Translations under genes and position numbers: made by a program | Origin: Streptomyces sp. Z26 | GTDB taxonomy: Bacteria > Actinomycetota > Actinomycetes > Streptomycetales > Streptomycetaceae | Assembly: GCF_003665095.1 (NCBI RefSeq) | Contig: NZ_RCHV01000002.1 | Coordinates: 4,388,501-4,452,500 of the forward strand | Length of the DNA: 64,000 bases | Direction: 5' to 3' | Shown here: positions 57,101 to 62,702 of the stretch, one piece after another | How positions within the stretch are numbered: position 1 is the stretch's first letter | Layout of the letters: every line of letters starts with the position of its first letter | The notes under the pieces: model-generated | The model's input: the letters and a program-made list of their open reading frames with translations, nothing else | Databases searched by the model: none | Told to the model about the DNA's origin: nothing

Positions 57101-59329
57101 GACCTGGACGACGCGGACGCCTCCCGCGCCGCCGTCCTCGGGGCGGTCGCCGCGGCACGCCCGCTGACGGCCGTACGGGACGGGGAGCTGCGGTACCCGG
57201 GGCTGACCCGGGTCGCGGCACCCGGCACCGCACCCGACGACACGGCACCCGACGACACGAAGCCCGCCGCCGCGCCCGTCTTCGCGCCCGGCGGCACCGT
57301 GCTCGTCACCGGCGCCACCGGCACGCTCGGCCGCGTCGTCGCCCGCCACCTGGTCACCGGGCACGGCGTACGGCGGCTGCTGCTCGCCGCCCGCAGCGGT
57401 CGTACCGCCGAGGGCGCCGACGAACTGGTCGCCGAACTCACCGGCCTCGGCGCCGACGTGCGCCTCGCCGCCTGCGACGTCGCCGACCGCGACGCGCTCC
57501 GCGCGCTGCTCGCCGACGAGGTGCCGGACGCGCACCCGCTGACCGGTGTGGTGCACGTGGCGGGCGTCGTGGACGACGGCACCGTGACCTCGCTGACCCC
57601 CGAACAGTTCGACCGGGTGCTGCGTCCGAAGGCGGACGCGGCCTGGCTGCTGCACGAACTGACCGCGGACCTGGGCCTGTCGGCGTTCGTGCTGTACTCC
57701 TCGGCGGCGGGCACCTTCGGTTCGCCCGGCCAGGGCAACTACGCCGCGGCCAACGCGTTCCTGGACGCCCTCGCCGCCCACCGGCACTCCCTCGGGCTGC
57801 CCGCCACGTCCCTCGCCTGGGGCCTGTGGGCGGCGGACAGCTCGCTCACCGCCGGGCTGGGGCAGGCCGACCGGCACCGCATGGAGCGCGGCGGCATGCG
57901 CCCGCTCACGGCGGCGGACGGCATGGCGCTGTTCGACGCGGCGCTGGCCTCCGGCGAGCCCGCGCTGACCGCGCTCCGGATGGCGCCCGCCGCGCTCGAC
58001 GCGCTGCTGCGCGGCCGTCCCCTGCCCGCGCGCGGGCAGGGCAGGCGGACCGCGGGCGAGGCGCGCTCGTCCGCGCCGACGCTCCGCTCCCGGCTCGCCG
58101 GGCTCGGCGCGGAGGAACGCGCGAAGGTGCTGTTCGAGCTGGTACGGGACCGGGTGGCGGGCGTGCTCGGGCACGGTTCGGCGGCGACGGTCGAGGCCGA
58201 CCAGTCGTTCACCGAGCTGGGCTTCGACTCACTCACGGCGGTGGAACTGCGGAACCAGCTGGTGGAGGCCACCGGCCTGCGGCTGCCGCCCACCCTGGTC
58301 TTCGACCTGGCGACCGCCGAGGCCCTGGCCGGGCACCTGGACGCGCTGCTCGCCGAGGGCGGCGACACCGCCTCCGCCGAGCCGTACCCGGGCGACCGGG
58401 ACGCGGGCGGCGACGGCGGGCAGCGGGACGGCACCCTCGGCGCCCTGTTCCGGCAGGCGACCGAGGCGAACCGGATCGACGCCGGGTTCGAACTCCTGCT
58501 GGCCGCCGCCCGGTTGCGCCCGACCTTCGCCGCGCCGGACGAGCTGGACTCCGTCGCCGCCCCGGTCAAGCTGGCCGCCGCGAGCGGCCGTCGCGGCACG
58601 AGCGCCGGCACCGGCGCGGACGGCGGCGCGGACACCGCCGCCGTGCCGCCGCCGCTCGTCTGCTTCAGCTCGTACGTGGCGCTGGCGGGCGTGCACCAGT
58701 ACGCGCGCTTCGCCTCCGCCTTCCGCGGCGAACGCGACGTCTGGGCCGTGCACACCCAGGGCTTCGGCCGCGGCGAGCGGCTGCCGGAGTCCCTGGACGC
58801 CGTCGCGCGGCTCCTCGCGGAGTCGGCGATGGCCTGCACGGGCGGCGTACCGCCGGTGCTCGTCGGCTCGTCCTCCGGCGGCAACCTCGCGCTGGCCGTG
58901 GCCGAGCACCTGGAGCGCGAGGGCGTACGGCCCCCGGCGGTCCTCATGCTCGACACGTACATGCCGCGGGCGGACTCGCCGTTCGTACGGTTCTCCGCCG
59001 AGATGCTGAAGGGTATGTTCGCGCGGGAGTCGATGTTCGCGCAGATGGACAACGACCGCCTGACAGCGATGAGTTGGTACATCGACATGGTGGGGGAGTG
59101 GGAGCCCGGACCGCTGCGCACGCCCGCGCTGCTGCTCCGCGCCTCCGAGCCGCCGCTGCCCCGGGAGGCCCTGGGCGACGACGCGGACGCGTGGCAGACC
59201 GAGTGGGACCGGGCGACGCGCACCGTCGACGTCACCGGGAGTCACTTCTCGATGGTGGAGGAGCACGCGACCGAGACCGCGCGCACCGCCGCGGAGCTGC
59301 TCGCGGCCCTGCCGGGAGGGGATGCCTGA
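48104..59329 (+). CDS. Type I modular PKS subunit E (two modules plus terminal thioesterase)
   Basis: About 3741 residues. The ATG at 48104 follows AGGAG at 48094-48098 and begins a docking coil (MGDDQEKILGYLRKVTADL). Module E1 is KS (Cys206)-AT (Ser673, YASH from 773)-KR (Tyr1386)-ACP (Ser1559). Module E2 is KS (Cys1793)-AT (Ser2279, HAFH from 2379)-DH (His2583, Asp2750)-KR (Tyr3213)-ACP (Ser3376). A thioesterase (TE) of the alpha/beta-hydrolase fold follows, with GSSSGG (nucleophile about Ser3590), Asp3617 and His3714. E1 should add a methyl-branched hydroxy unit and E2 an alkene conjugated to the acyl group. The TE marks the last PKS step: hydrolysis to an acid or cyclisation to a macrolactone. 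No docking tail is present, as expected for the final subunit. Confidence 0.97.
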   Translation: MGDDQEKILGYLRKVTADLHQTRQRLQAAEAKNREPIAIVSIGCRFPGGAEGPEDLWELLGSGTDAMAEWPADRGWRTEELYDPEPGKPGKAYTKMGAFLDRAADFDAGFFGIAPREATGMDPQQRLLLETSWEAFERAGVDPLTLRGSRTGVFAGTNMLDYPALLGAARDPEAQDGVGNSPSVVSGRISYTFGLEGPAVTVDTACSSSLVALHLAMQALRAGECDLALAGGATVMATPTLFLEFSKQRGLAADGRCKAFSDDADGTGWGEGAGMLLVERLSDARANGHPVLAVVRGSAVNQDGASNGLTAPNGPSQQRVIWQALDNAELAPGDVDAVEAHGTGTTLGDPIEAQALLATYGQDRDPERPLWLGSVKSNIGHTQAAAGLAGVIKMVQAMRYGTLPRSLHVGEPSSHVDWTAGEVRLLSEARPWPETGRPRRAGVSSFGVSGTNAHVILEAPEPEPDQASEPDTADADADAPGAAAPAEVPARPLPFPVSGRTEAALRAQAARLRAHLHGPDGRGLRPADLAWSLAAHRATFDHRAVVVADDRDALLRGLDAVADGSPLAGVVRGVADTEGRGVLVFPGSGPEWRGMAVQLLEQDADFRAALTEISEAIGRYADWSVLDVLKGADGAPDMDRFDVIQPLLFAVNTALARLWRARGVTPSAVVGHSQGEVAAAYVAGALTLDDAALVIVRRAQALTVLAGRGGLASVALPLAEVEERIARWDGALCVGAVNGPRAVVVSGDTDALVELLDELSAEGVRTRRVPADYASHSYHVDEVRDRFLADIAAIRPRAGDVPFFSTATGDWVDTASLDADYWMRNLRGTVRFEEAVRALAEQGHRAFVEVSPHPVLTTAIGDTLEDAGVTDAVVAGTLRRDDGGADRFLASAAELAVRGGPVDWRTLLHGVLGGAGGRVDLPTYAYQRRRYWPQASADARQDPGATTDAPFWDAVENSDVTALTRALHVDTDTLARLLPALSGYRRRSVEGATVDSWRYRVAWQPVGTEGAPPLRGSWLLPLPAGRADDPHVTAVVEALTRAGARPVPVPLDPRGSRTEYADALRAVLGGTPAEGDAPAEGDAPAGAEAPAGVLSLLALDTTPYASEPELPCGYAASVALVQALDDLGTHAPTWLATTGAVLAVPGDEPGPGFREQALVWGFGRVVALEQPERWGGLVDLPAVPDAAAGDRLAAVLAGIGGETGTEDAVAVRATGVRGRRLVRSGTGGVPGVRDWTPSGTVLVTGGTGALGGHVARWLARHEGVHLLLVSRSGEDAPGAGELAAELRASGAGVTVASCDISDRDALAALLADIPADRPLDAVVHTAAVLDDGVVTALTPERLAGVLRVKARGALHLDALTADLDLSAFVLFASTAGTFGGPGHGNYAPGNAFLDALAQDRRARGLPATSVAWSGWAEGGMASGAVEQRLSRHGVRRMAPGTAVSALQQALDHDDTNTVVTDIDWDVFGAELATGRPRPLYAELPEAQRARVAARAAEGPAEGQADDGRSLARQLAALGEGEQRRAVLELVRGHIAYVLNHASPDEVEPTRAFRELGFDSLTAVELRNTLTAATGQPLPATLVYDYPTPAALADHLRAGLAPATGEAVAAPDGAAPARVDGDPIAVVAVSCRFPGGANSPEEFWDLLARGADAMTEWPDDREWDVDALYDPEPGLPGKSYAKHGGFVDGMADFDPAFFEISPREALAMDPQQRLLLETSWEAFERAGIARDTLRGSRTGVFAGTNYQDYASRPLVPVEGADAHLGTGNSASVMSGRISYTFGLEGPAVTVDTACSSSLVALHWAVQALRAGECDLALAGGVTLMSAPGLFVDFSRQRGLAADGRCKAFADAADGTGWGEGAGMLLVERLSDARRNGHPVLAVVRGSAVNQDGASNGLTAPNGPSQQRVIRAALASGGLEPGDVDAVEAHGTGTTLGDPIEAQALLATYGRDRDAERPLLLGAVKSNIGHTQAAAGAAGLIKMVLALEHGVLPRTLHVDAPSSHVDWSAGHVELLAEATGWPAAERPRRAGVSAFGISGTNAHVILEEAPAPAPETRDTAPEGPAEDAPGAVRATLPAVAAPPVPWVLSARSRDALRAQAARLLAHVTDRPDPDPVDVGHSLAVTRTPWEHRAVLLGADRDELLAQLAVLAEQAPPEGASAGSDASAERAPVGATQRGGRTAFLFAGQGAQRVGMGRELHAAFPVFAEAFDAACALLDAETRAAGGDERPLRDLVFGAGDADAEALNRTGRTQPALFAFEVALYRLAESWGLVPDHLVGHSVGELAAAHVAGVLTLEDACRVVAARGRLMEQLPAGGAMVALQASEDEVLALLDGRADVGVAAFNGPRATVVSGTEAAVEEVAAHVRDTLGRRTTRLRVSHAFHSPLMEPMLDAFRRVLDTVEFAAPSIPLVSNVTGAAATTEELCSADYWVRHVRQPVRFADGVALLAAQGVSRFLEIGPDGTLAALAGASVGDHDPYVTPALRKDRPEARALLTAVAELYVRGAHVAWDTLLPGGRRVDLPTYAFQHRRYWLRTAVQHGDMGAAGLEQPAHPLLGAAVAPVGSDSVVFTGSLSTRTHPWLADHVILGRTILPATGYLDLAVHAGDRTDCGTVAELTLETPLVVPDGAPTHLQVVVGPPDDTGQRPFGVHSRPSGAAPDDPWLRHAQGLLAPDAPTAPPADLTAWPPADAERLDTDGLYDTIAVGGLAYGPAFQGLETVWRRGEEIFAEVALPEEVRGDAARFALHPALLDAALQALITKQRGDGGDADAAGGTDAGATAMLPFAWSGLTLHAVGASALRVRLAPTDRANEFSVLVADPDGHPVAYAEALSLRALSADQMRADTATAPPLLRTRWQPADTAPPRPAAESLRWVLLGGQDDGGVGKALDAAGVHLETYADLESVALAADTGMAVPAVVLAPLGGSGAGTPPEAVRELLAEAHELCRRWLEDERFADARLFLLTRGAVAATEGEPVRDLAGAALCGLVRSAQAEYPERLCVIDLDDADASRAAVLGAVAAARPLTAVRDGELRYPGLTRVAAPGTAPDDTAPDDTKPAAAPVFAPGGTVLVTGATGTLGRVVARHLVTGHGVRRLLLAARSGRTAEGADELVAELTGLGADVRLAACDVADRDALRALLADEVPDAHPLTGVVHVAGVVDDGTVTSLTPEQFDRVLRPKADAAWLLHELTADLGLSAFVLYSSAAGTFGSPGQGNYAAANAFLDALAAHRHSLGLPATSLAWGLWAADSSLTAGLGQADRHRMERGGMRPLTAADGMALFDAALASGEPALTALRMAPAALDALLRGRPLPARGQGRRTAGEARSSAPTLRSRLAGLGAEERAKVLFELVRDRVAGVLGHGSAATVEADQSFTELGFDSLTAVELRNQLVEATGLRLPPTLVFDLATAEALAGHLDALLAEGGDTASAEPYPGDRDAGGDGGQRDGTLGALFRQATEANRIDAGFELLLAAARLRPTFAAPDELDSVAAPVKLAAASGRRGTSAGTGADGGADTAAVPPPLVCFSSYVALAGVHQYARFASAFRGERDVWAVHTQGFGRGERLPESLDAVARLLAESAMACTGGVPPVLVGSSSGGNLALAVAEHLEREGVRPPAVLMLDTYMPRADSPFVRFSAEMLKGMFARESMFAQMDNDRLTAMSWYIDMVGEWEPGPLRTPALLLRASEPPLPREALGDDADAWQTEWDRATRTVDVTGSHFSMVEEHATETARTAAELLAALPGGDA
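48206..52910 (+). other. PKS module E1: KS-AT(methylmalonyl)-KR(B-type)-ACP
   Basis: The KS loop is short and the KS ends VGNSPSVVSG before the active site TACSSSL. The AT has GHSQGEV and ADYASHS, the classical methylmalonyl signature; its first motif is FPGSGPEW rather than FPGQGxQW. The KR has LDD, FASTAG and NYAPGN (B-type). ACP LGFDSL. Expected output: alpha-methyl, beta-hydroxy. Confidence 0.91.
52961..58355 (+). other. PKS module E2: KS-AT(malonyl)-DH-KR-ACP
   Basis: KS TACSSSL; AT GHSVGE and HAFH (malonyl). The DH has HVILGRTILP, Asp2750, YGPAF and LPFAW, all intact. No ER motif (LNFRDV) lies between the DH and the KR. The KR has GATGTLG with VDD in place of LDD, probably B-type, and NYAAAN. 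ACP LGFDSL. A 2,3-alkene next to the thioester is expected, so the released product would be an alpha,beta-unsaturated ester or acid. Confidence 0.92.
58640..59326 (+). other. Thioesterase domain of subunit E
   Basis: After the last ACP and a Gly/Ala-rich linker, an alpha/beta-hydrolase domain contains LVGSSSGGN (GxSxG), MLDTYMP (Asp) and GSHFSM (His), in the order and spacing of type I PKS thioesterases. It releases the finished chain. Motifs alone do not tell macrolactonisation from hydrolysis. Confidence 0.92.
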
Positions 59330-59458
59330 GACCCCGCGGCGCCCGTGGACCCGTTCATTTAGGGATCTCATGAGCGCCGCGCTGATGGAATGGCGGTTGA
59401 AGGGTTTTCCGGCACCACCTGGCGTGTGCGATCGGTCAGCTTTCAGGAAGGATCTGCC
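59330..59458. other. Gap between PKS and accessory genes
   Basis: 129 bp, less GC-rich than its surroundings, with segments such as CATTTAGGGATCTCATGAG and TTGAAGGGTTTTCC. It is the most plausible place for a promoter for the accessory genes, but I see no clear -35/-10 pair. The weak GGGG/CCCC pairing after the PKS stop is not a convincing terminator. Confidence 0.4.
59445..59451 (+). promoter_or_regulatory. Ribosome binding site deciding the start at 59459
   Basis: AGGAAGG, seven bases before the ATG at 59459. An in-frame upstream start at 59390 has no comparable site and would add residues unlike the conserved core, so the 72-residue form is preferred. Confidence 0.75.
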
Positions 59459-59677
59459 ATGGGGTCGAACGAGGCGAACGTCATTCTCCGAGGTGGTCCC
59501 GCCCAGGATCTTCCCGAACGGGACCGGGTCCGGCGGGTCGACGACATCACGGCACGGATCAAACTGGTGCGGTCGGACCGTTACGAGCACTTCGAACCGT
59601 CCACGGAGCGGGTCTCCGTGGAGGGGCGCGAGCTGCTGGCGTTCGACTGGACAGGTTCCACGTACGTAGCGGAGTGA
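59459..59677 (+). CDS. Small conserved protein of PKS clusters, resembles DUF5988
   Basis: 72 residues starting MGSNEANVILRGGPAQDLPE, containing the segment RVDDITARIKL and ending in STYVAE. It has no signal peptide, membrane segment or cysteine. The pattern (NVILRGGP, VDDIT, YEHFE, C-terminal YVAE) resembles, from memory, the DUF5988 family of short proteins found beside actinomycete polyketide genes; I could not run a search. Function is unknown. A good AGGAAGG site precedes it, and it lies 129 bp after the PKS gene and 57 bp before the discrete acyltransferase, suggesting the start of an accessory transcript or continued readthrough. Its small size and acidic/basic mix suggest a soluble protein, perhaps a partner of the PKS or the acyltransferase, but this is inference only. 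Confidence 0.8.
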   Translation: MGSNEANVILRGGPAQDLPERDRVRRVDDITARIKLVRSDRYEHFEPSTERVSVEGRELLAFDWTGSTYVAE

Positions 59678-59734
59678 ACCGGGCGCCGTCCGCGCGCCCG
59701 TCTCCTATCGAAACAGTCCCGACCGAGGTGGCAG

Positions 59735-60697
59735 ATGGCACTTGCGTTCATGTTCGGCTCCAACCAGTTCAACTACCAGCCCGACGGCATCCTGGAGTTC
59801 TACGACGGCAACAGCTCGGTCCGGGACACGTTCCACGACGTGGCCAAGTGGACCGGGGTCGACGTCGAGACCCTGTTGCGCGCCGACGTCGCCGCCGAGG
59901 GCGACCCGGAGCACCAGGTGCGGATCAATCTGGTGGGACTGGCGGCCGCTCAGCTGAGCATCCACGACATCCTGGTCGAGAAGGGCATACGCCCGGCGAT
60001 CGTCGGCGGACTCAGCCTGGGCGGCCTGGTGGCGAGCTGTGTCGCGGGTGCCCTGTCACGCGAGGACCTGATCTCCCTCCTCTTCCGCAGCAACCAGCGG
60101 TTCGAACCGCACCAGGACGGCCGCCCGCAGGCGGCCGCCACCGTGTTCGCGTCCCTCGACGGCGACCCGGCGTGGTACTACGGCGACGAGCACGAAGGCG
60201 TCTGGCTGGGCGGCGACTTCGGGCTGGAGCCGACGGGGCGCAGCCGCGTCCTCATGCTCGCGGGCTACCGCGACGCCCTGGAGAAGCTCCGCGACGCGGC
60301 CCCCGAGCACACGGTCACCGTCAGCTACGACGTGGACGTCGCCGTCCACACCCCGCTGCGCGAGGCGGCCCGCGAGGAGACCCGGCAGCAGGTCTCCGAG
60401 GTCGCCTTCGCCGCCCCCCGGCTGAAGCTCTGCTCGTCGATCCAGCAGCAGACGCTGACGACGGCCGAGGAGGTGCGGGAGATGTTCGTACGGAACGTCG
60501 CCGAGCCGATGAGCATGGTCCACCTCGCCGAGGGGATGAAGCACGAGGGCGCCCAACTGGCCCTGGTGGTCGGCCCGTCGCTGATCAAGGACCTGCTCCG
60601 GTTCCCGTTCCCCGTCGGGTACGTGGACCGCCCGGGCGCCATCCCCGAGGCGGTGTCCGCCCTGTTCGAGCACGGCGTGGACATCCCGGACAGCTGA
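59735..60697 (+). CDS. Discrete acyltransferase-fold protein (FabD/VinK-like), substrate uncertain
   Basis: 320 residues, about the size of malonyl-CoA:ACP transacylase. The ATG at 59735 follows GAGG at 59725-59728. The nucleophile motif is GGLSLGG (Ser94), with the usual His replaced by Leu. The catalytic His is probably His205 in VAVHTPL. The N-terminus has FMFGSNQF in place of GQGxQ. At the site of the FabD arginine that holds the malonate carboxylate (25 residues after the Ser) the sequence has Ser119, with Arg118 next to it, so ordinary malonyl transfer is doubtful. All PKS modules here already contain an AT. In other clusters similar proteins (VinK of vicenistatin) move an unusual starter onto the PKS, or hydrolyse stalled acyl groups. 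Either role fits; a trans malonyl-AT is less likely. Confidence 0.83.
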   Translation: MALAFMFGSNQFNYQPDGILEFYDGNSSVRDTFHDVAKWTGVDVETLLRADVAAEGDPEHQVRINLVGLAAAQLSIHDILVEKGIRPAIVGGLSLGGLVASCVAGALSREDLISLLFRSNQRFEPHQDGRPQAAATVFASLDGDPAWYYGDEHEGVWLGGDFGLEPTGRSRVLMLAGYRDALEKLRDAAPEHTVTVSYDVDVAVHTPLREAAREETRQQVSEVAFAAPRLKLCSSIQQQTLTTAEEVREMFVRNVAEPMSMVHLAEGMKHEGAQLALVVGPSLIKDLLRFPFPVGYVDRPGAIPEAVSALFEHGVDIPDS

Positions 60698-60738
60698 GTT
60701 GCGCACATCCATCTGAACACCGAGAAGCTGGAGAACCC

Positions 60739-61794
60739 ATGCCCGGCGCGATCTACGCCGAAGGTCTGAAGAAGACCTTCGGCGACGTCACCACCCTGGA
60801 CGGAATGGACTTGTCGGTGCCGTCGGGCTCCGTTCTGGGTCTGCTCGGGCCGAACGGCTCGGGCAAGACCACCACCGTGCGCATCCTCACCACCCTGCTC
60901 GGCGCGGACTCGGGCACGGCCATGGTCGCGGGCCACGACGTGTTCAAGGACCCGCAGAAGGTCCGCCTCAACATCGGCCTGTCCGGCCAGTACGCGGCGG
61001 TCGACGAGATCCTCACCGGCCGCGAGAACCTCCAGATGATCGCGGAGCTGTTCGGCATGAGCACCCGGCACGCCCGGATGCGCGCCGACGAGCTGCTGGA
61101 GTGGTCCGGCCTGACGGACGCGGGCAACCGCCAGTCGAAGACGTACTCCGGCGGTATGCGCCGCCGCCTCGACCTGGCCGCGGCCATGGTCGGGAACCCG
61201 CCGGTGATGTTCATGGACGAGCCCACCACGGGTCTCGACCCGCACAACCGGCTGCTGCTGTGGGAGGCCGTCGAGGCGCTCGTCGCCAACGGCACGACGC
61301 TGCTGCTCACCACCCAGTACCTGGAGGAGGCCGACCGCCTCGCGGACTCGATCTCCGTGATCGACCACGGCAAGGTCATCGCGAGCGGCACCTCCAACGA
61401 GCTGAAGCGGCTGGCCGGGCACGAGCGCGTCGAGCTGATCGTGCGCTGGCCGGAACAGTTCGACTGGACCGTGGAGTTCCTCACCCGCTTCGGCACCGGC
61501 AAGCCGGTGACGGACCGTTCCGCGCACCAGATCACGCTGCCGATCGAGGGCGGCGCGAAGCGGCTCGGGAAGATCCTCTCCGAGCTGGACAAGCACAACA
61601 TCGAGGTGGACGACATCGGCCTGCGCCGCCCGACCCTGGACGAGGTCTTCCTCTACCTGACGGGTGAGGACGCCCGCCAGGCCCGCCGCAACGCCACCGT
61701 CTACGGTGAGGGCTCACCGGCGGACATACGCGAGGCCGAGACCACGCTCCAGCTCAAGCTCACGCATATCGTTCAGACGACGAATCGGGTGTGA
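60739..61794 (+). CDS. ABC transporter ATP-binding protein, DrrA-type drug exporter
   Basis: 351 residues, start ATG at 60739 after GGAG at 60730-60733. Walker A is GPNGSGKTT (37-45), Q-loop Gln84, signature YSGGM (136-140), and Walker B VMFMDEP (156-162). The H-loop position is Gln193 (TTQYLEEAD), as in DrrA-like ATPases. A C-terminal extension of about 130 residues contains RRPTLDEVFLYLTG, typical of the daunorubicin-resistance family. It should form the cytoplasmic motor of an exporter with the permease encoded next, whose GTG overlaps this stop. In antibiotic clusters such pairs export the product and protect the producer. Export of this polyketide is inferred from location. Confidence 0.95.
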   Translation: MPGAIYAEGLKKTFGDVTTLDGMDLSVPSGSVLGLLGPNGSGKTTTVRILTTLLGADSGTAMVAGHDVFKDPQKVRLNIGLSGQYAAVDEILTGRENLQMIAELFGMSTRHARMRADELLEWSGLTDAGNRQSKTYSGGMRRRLDLAAAMVGNPPVMFMDEPTTGLDPHNRLLLWEAVEALVANGTTLLLTTQYLEEADRLADSISVIDHGKVIASGTSNELKRLAGHERVELIVRWPEQFDWTVEFLTRFGTGKPVTDRSAHQITLPIEGGAKRLGKILSELDKHNIEVDDIGLRRPTLDEVFLYLTGEDARQARRNATVYGEGSPADIREAETTLQLKLTHIVQTTNRV

Positions 61795-62702
61795 CCACGA
61801 TGTCAGCTTCGACGCCTCCCACGATCGACCCCGGCGTCAACTCCGGGAGCATCCAGGCCGGTACGGGCGCGACGCCGCCGGTGGCCACGGTCGCCTCGTA
61901 CCCGACCACGCCGGGCAGGTTCCCGCGTGAGGCGATGGTGTGCGCGCGGCGCCAGATCATCAAGATGTTCCGGCTGCCCGAGCTGATGGCGTTCAACCTG
62001 CTCCAGCCGCTGCTGTTCATCCTGCTGTTCGCGTACGTCTTCGCCGGAGCGATCGGCGGCGGCGCGGAGGGCCGGGACGACTACCGCGAGTTCATGATGG
62101 CGGGCTTCTTCGCCCAGTGCATCCTCTTCGCGACGGTCAGCTCGTCCGCCACCAACATCGCCCAGGACATGCACAAGGGCATGATGGACCGCTTCCGTTC
62201 GCTGCCGATGACCCGCGGCGCCGTCCTCACCGGGCGCACCATCGCGGACTTCGTGCAGAACGTGATGATGCTCCTCATGATGATCGTCATGGCGCTGATC
62301 GTCGGCTGGCGCATCCACGAGGGCTTCCTGAAGGCCCTCGCGGGCTTCGGCGTGATCCTCTTCCTCGCCTACTCCTTCTCCTGGGTCGGCGCGGCCATCG
62401 GCACCATGGTCCGCACGCCGGAGGCGGCCGCTGGCGTCGTCGTCATCCTTTTCCCGCTGACGATGCTGTCCAACGCGCTCGTGCCGCCGAGCACGCTGCC
62501 GCGGGTCCTCCAGCACGTCGTCAACTGGAACCCGTACAGCGCCACCGTGCAGTCCGCCCGCGAACTGTTCGGCAACGAAGCGCCCGCGTCCGACTCCTGG
62601 CCGATGCAGAACGCCACGCTGGCGTCCCTCGGCTGGTCCGTGCTGATCATCCTGGTGTTCCGCACGATCGCCGTCCGCCGCTACCGCGGAGTGTCCAGGT
62701 GA
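61791..62702 (+). CDS. ABC-2 type permease, DrrB-type drug exporter subunit
   Basis: 303 residues. The GTG at 61791 overlaps the ATPase stop by four bases (GTGA), indicating translational coupling; an ATG at 61800 is possible. After a cytoplasmic, Pro/Thr-rich N-terminus, six hydrophobic segments can be picked out, beginning with LLQPLLFILLFAYVFAGAI and including NVMMLLMMIVMALIVGW and GVILFLAYSFSWVGAAIG. Between them lies the coupling region DMHKGMMDRFRSLPMTRGAVL, characteristic of ABC-2 permeases such as DrrB. It should sit in the cell membrane as the channel half of the exporter. Its stop overlaps the sulfotransferase start, so the three genes are probably cotranscribed. Confidence 0.95.
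   Translation: MTTMSASTPPTIDPGVNSGSIQAGTGATPPVATVASYPTTPGRFPREAMVCARRQIIKMFRLPELMAFNLLQPLLFILLFAYVFAGAIGGGAEGRDDYREFMMAGFFAQCILFATVSSSATNIAQDMHKGMMDRFRSLPMTRGAVLTGRTIADFVQNVMMLLMMIVMALIVGWRIHEGFLKALAGFGVILFLAYSFSWVGAAIGTMVRTPEAAAGVVVILFPLTMLSNALVPPSTLPRVLQHVVNWNPYSATVQSARELFGNEAPASDSWPMQNATLASLGWSVLIILVFRTIAVRRYRGVSR

Noticed and set aside
59310..59345. Terminator after the PKS thioesterase
   Set aside because: Only a four-base GGGG/CCCC pairing is visible, with no longer stem or U-run.
59393..59430. Possible promoter (TTGAAG with a TGCGAT-like -10) before the small protein
   Set aside because: The -10 part does not fit the consensus and the spacing is loose. It is not supported beyond chance.
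59735..60697. Reading the discrete acyltransferase as evidence for a trans-AT PKS
   Set aside because: Every complete module has its own AT with a nucleophile Ser, and no KS has the trans-AT module layout.
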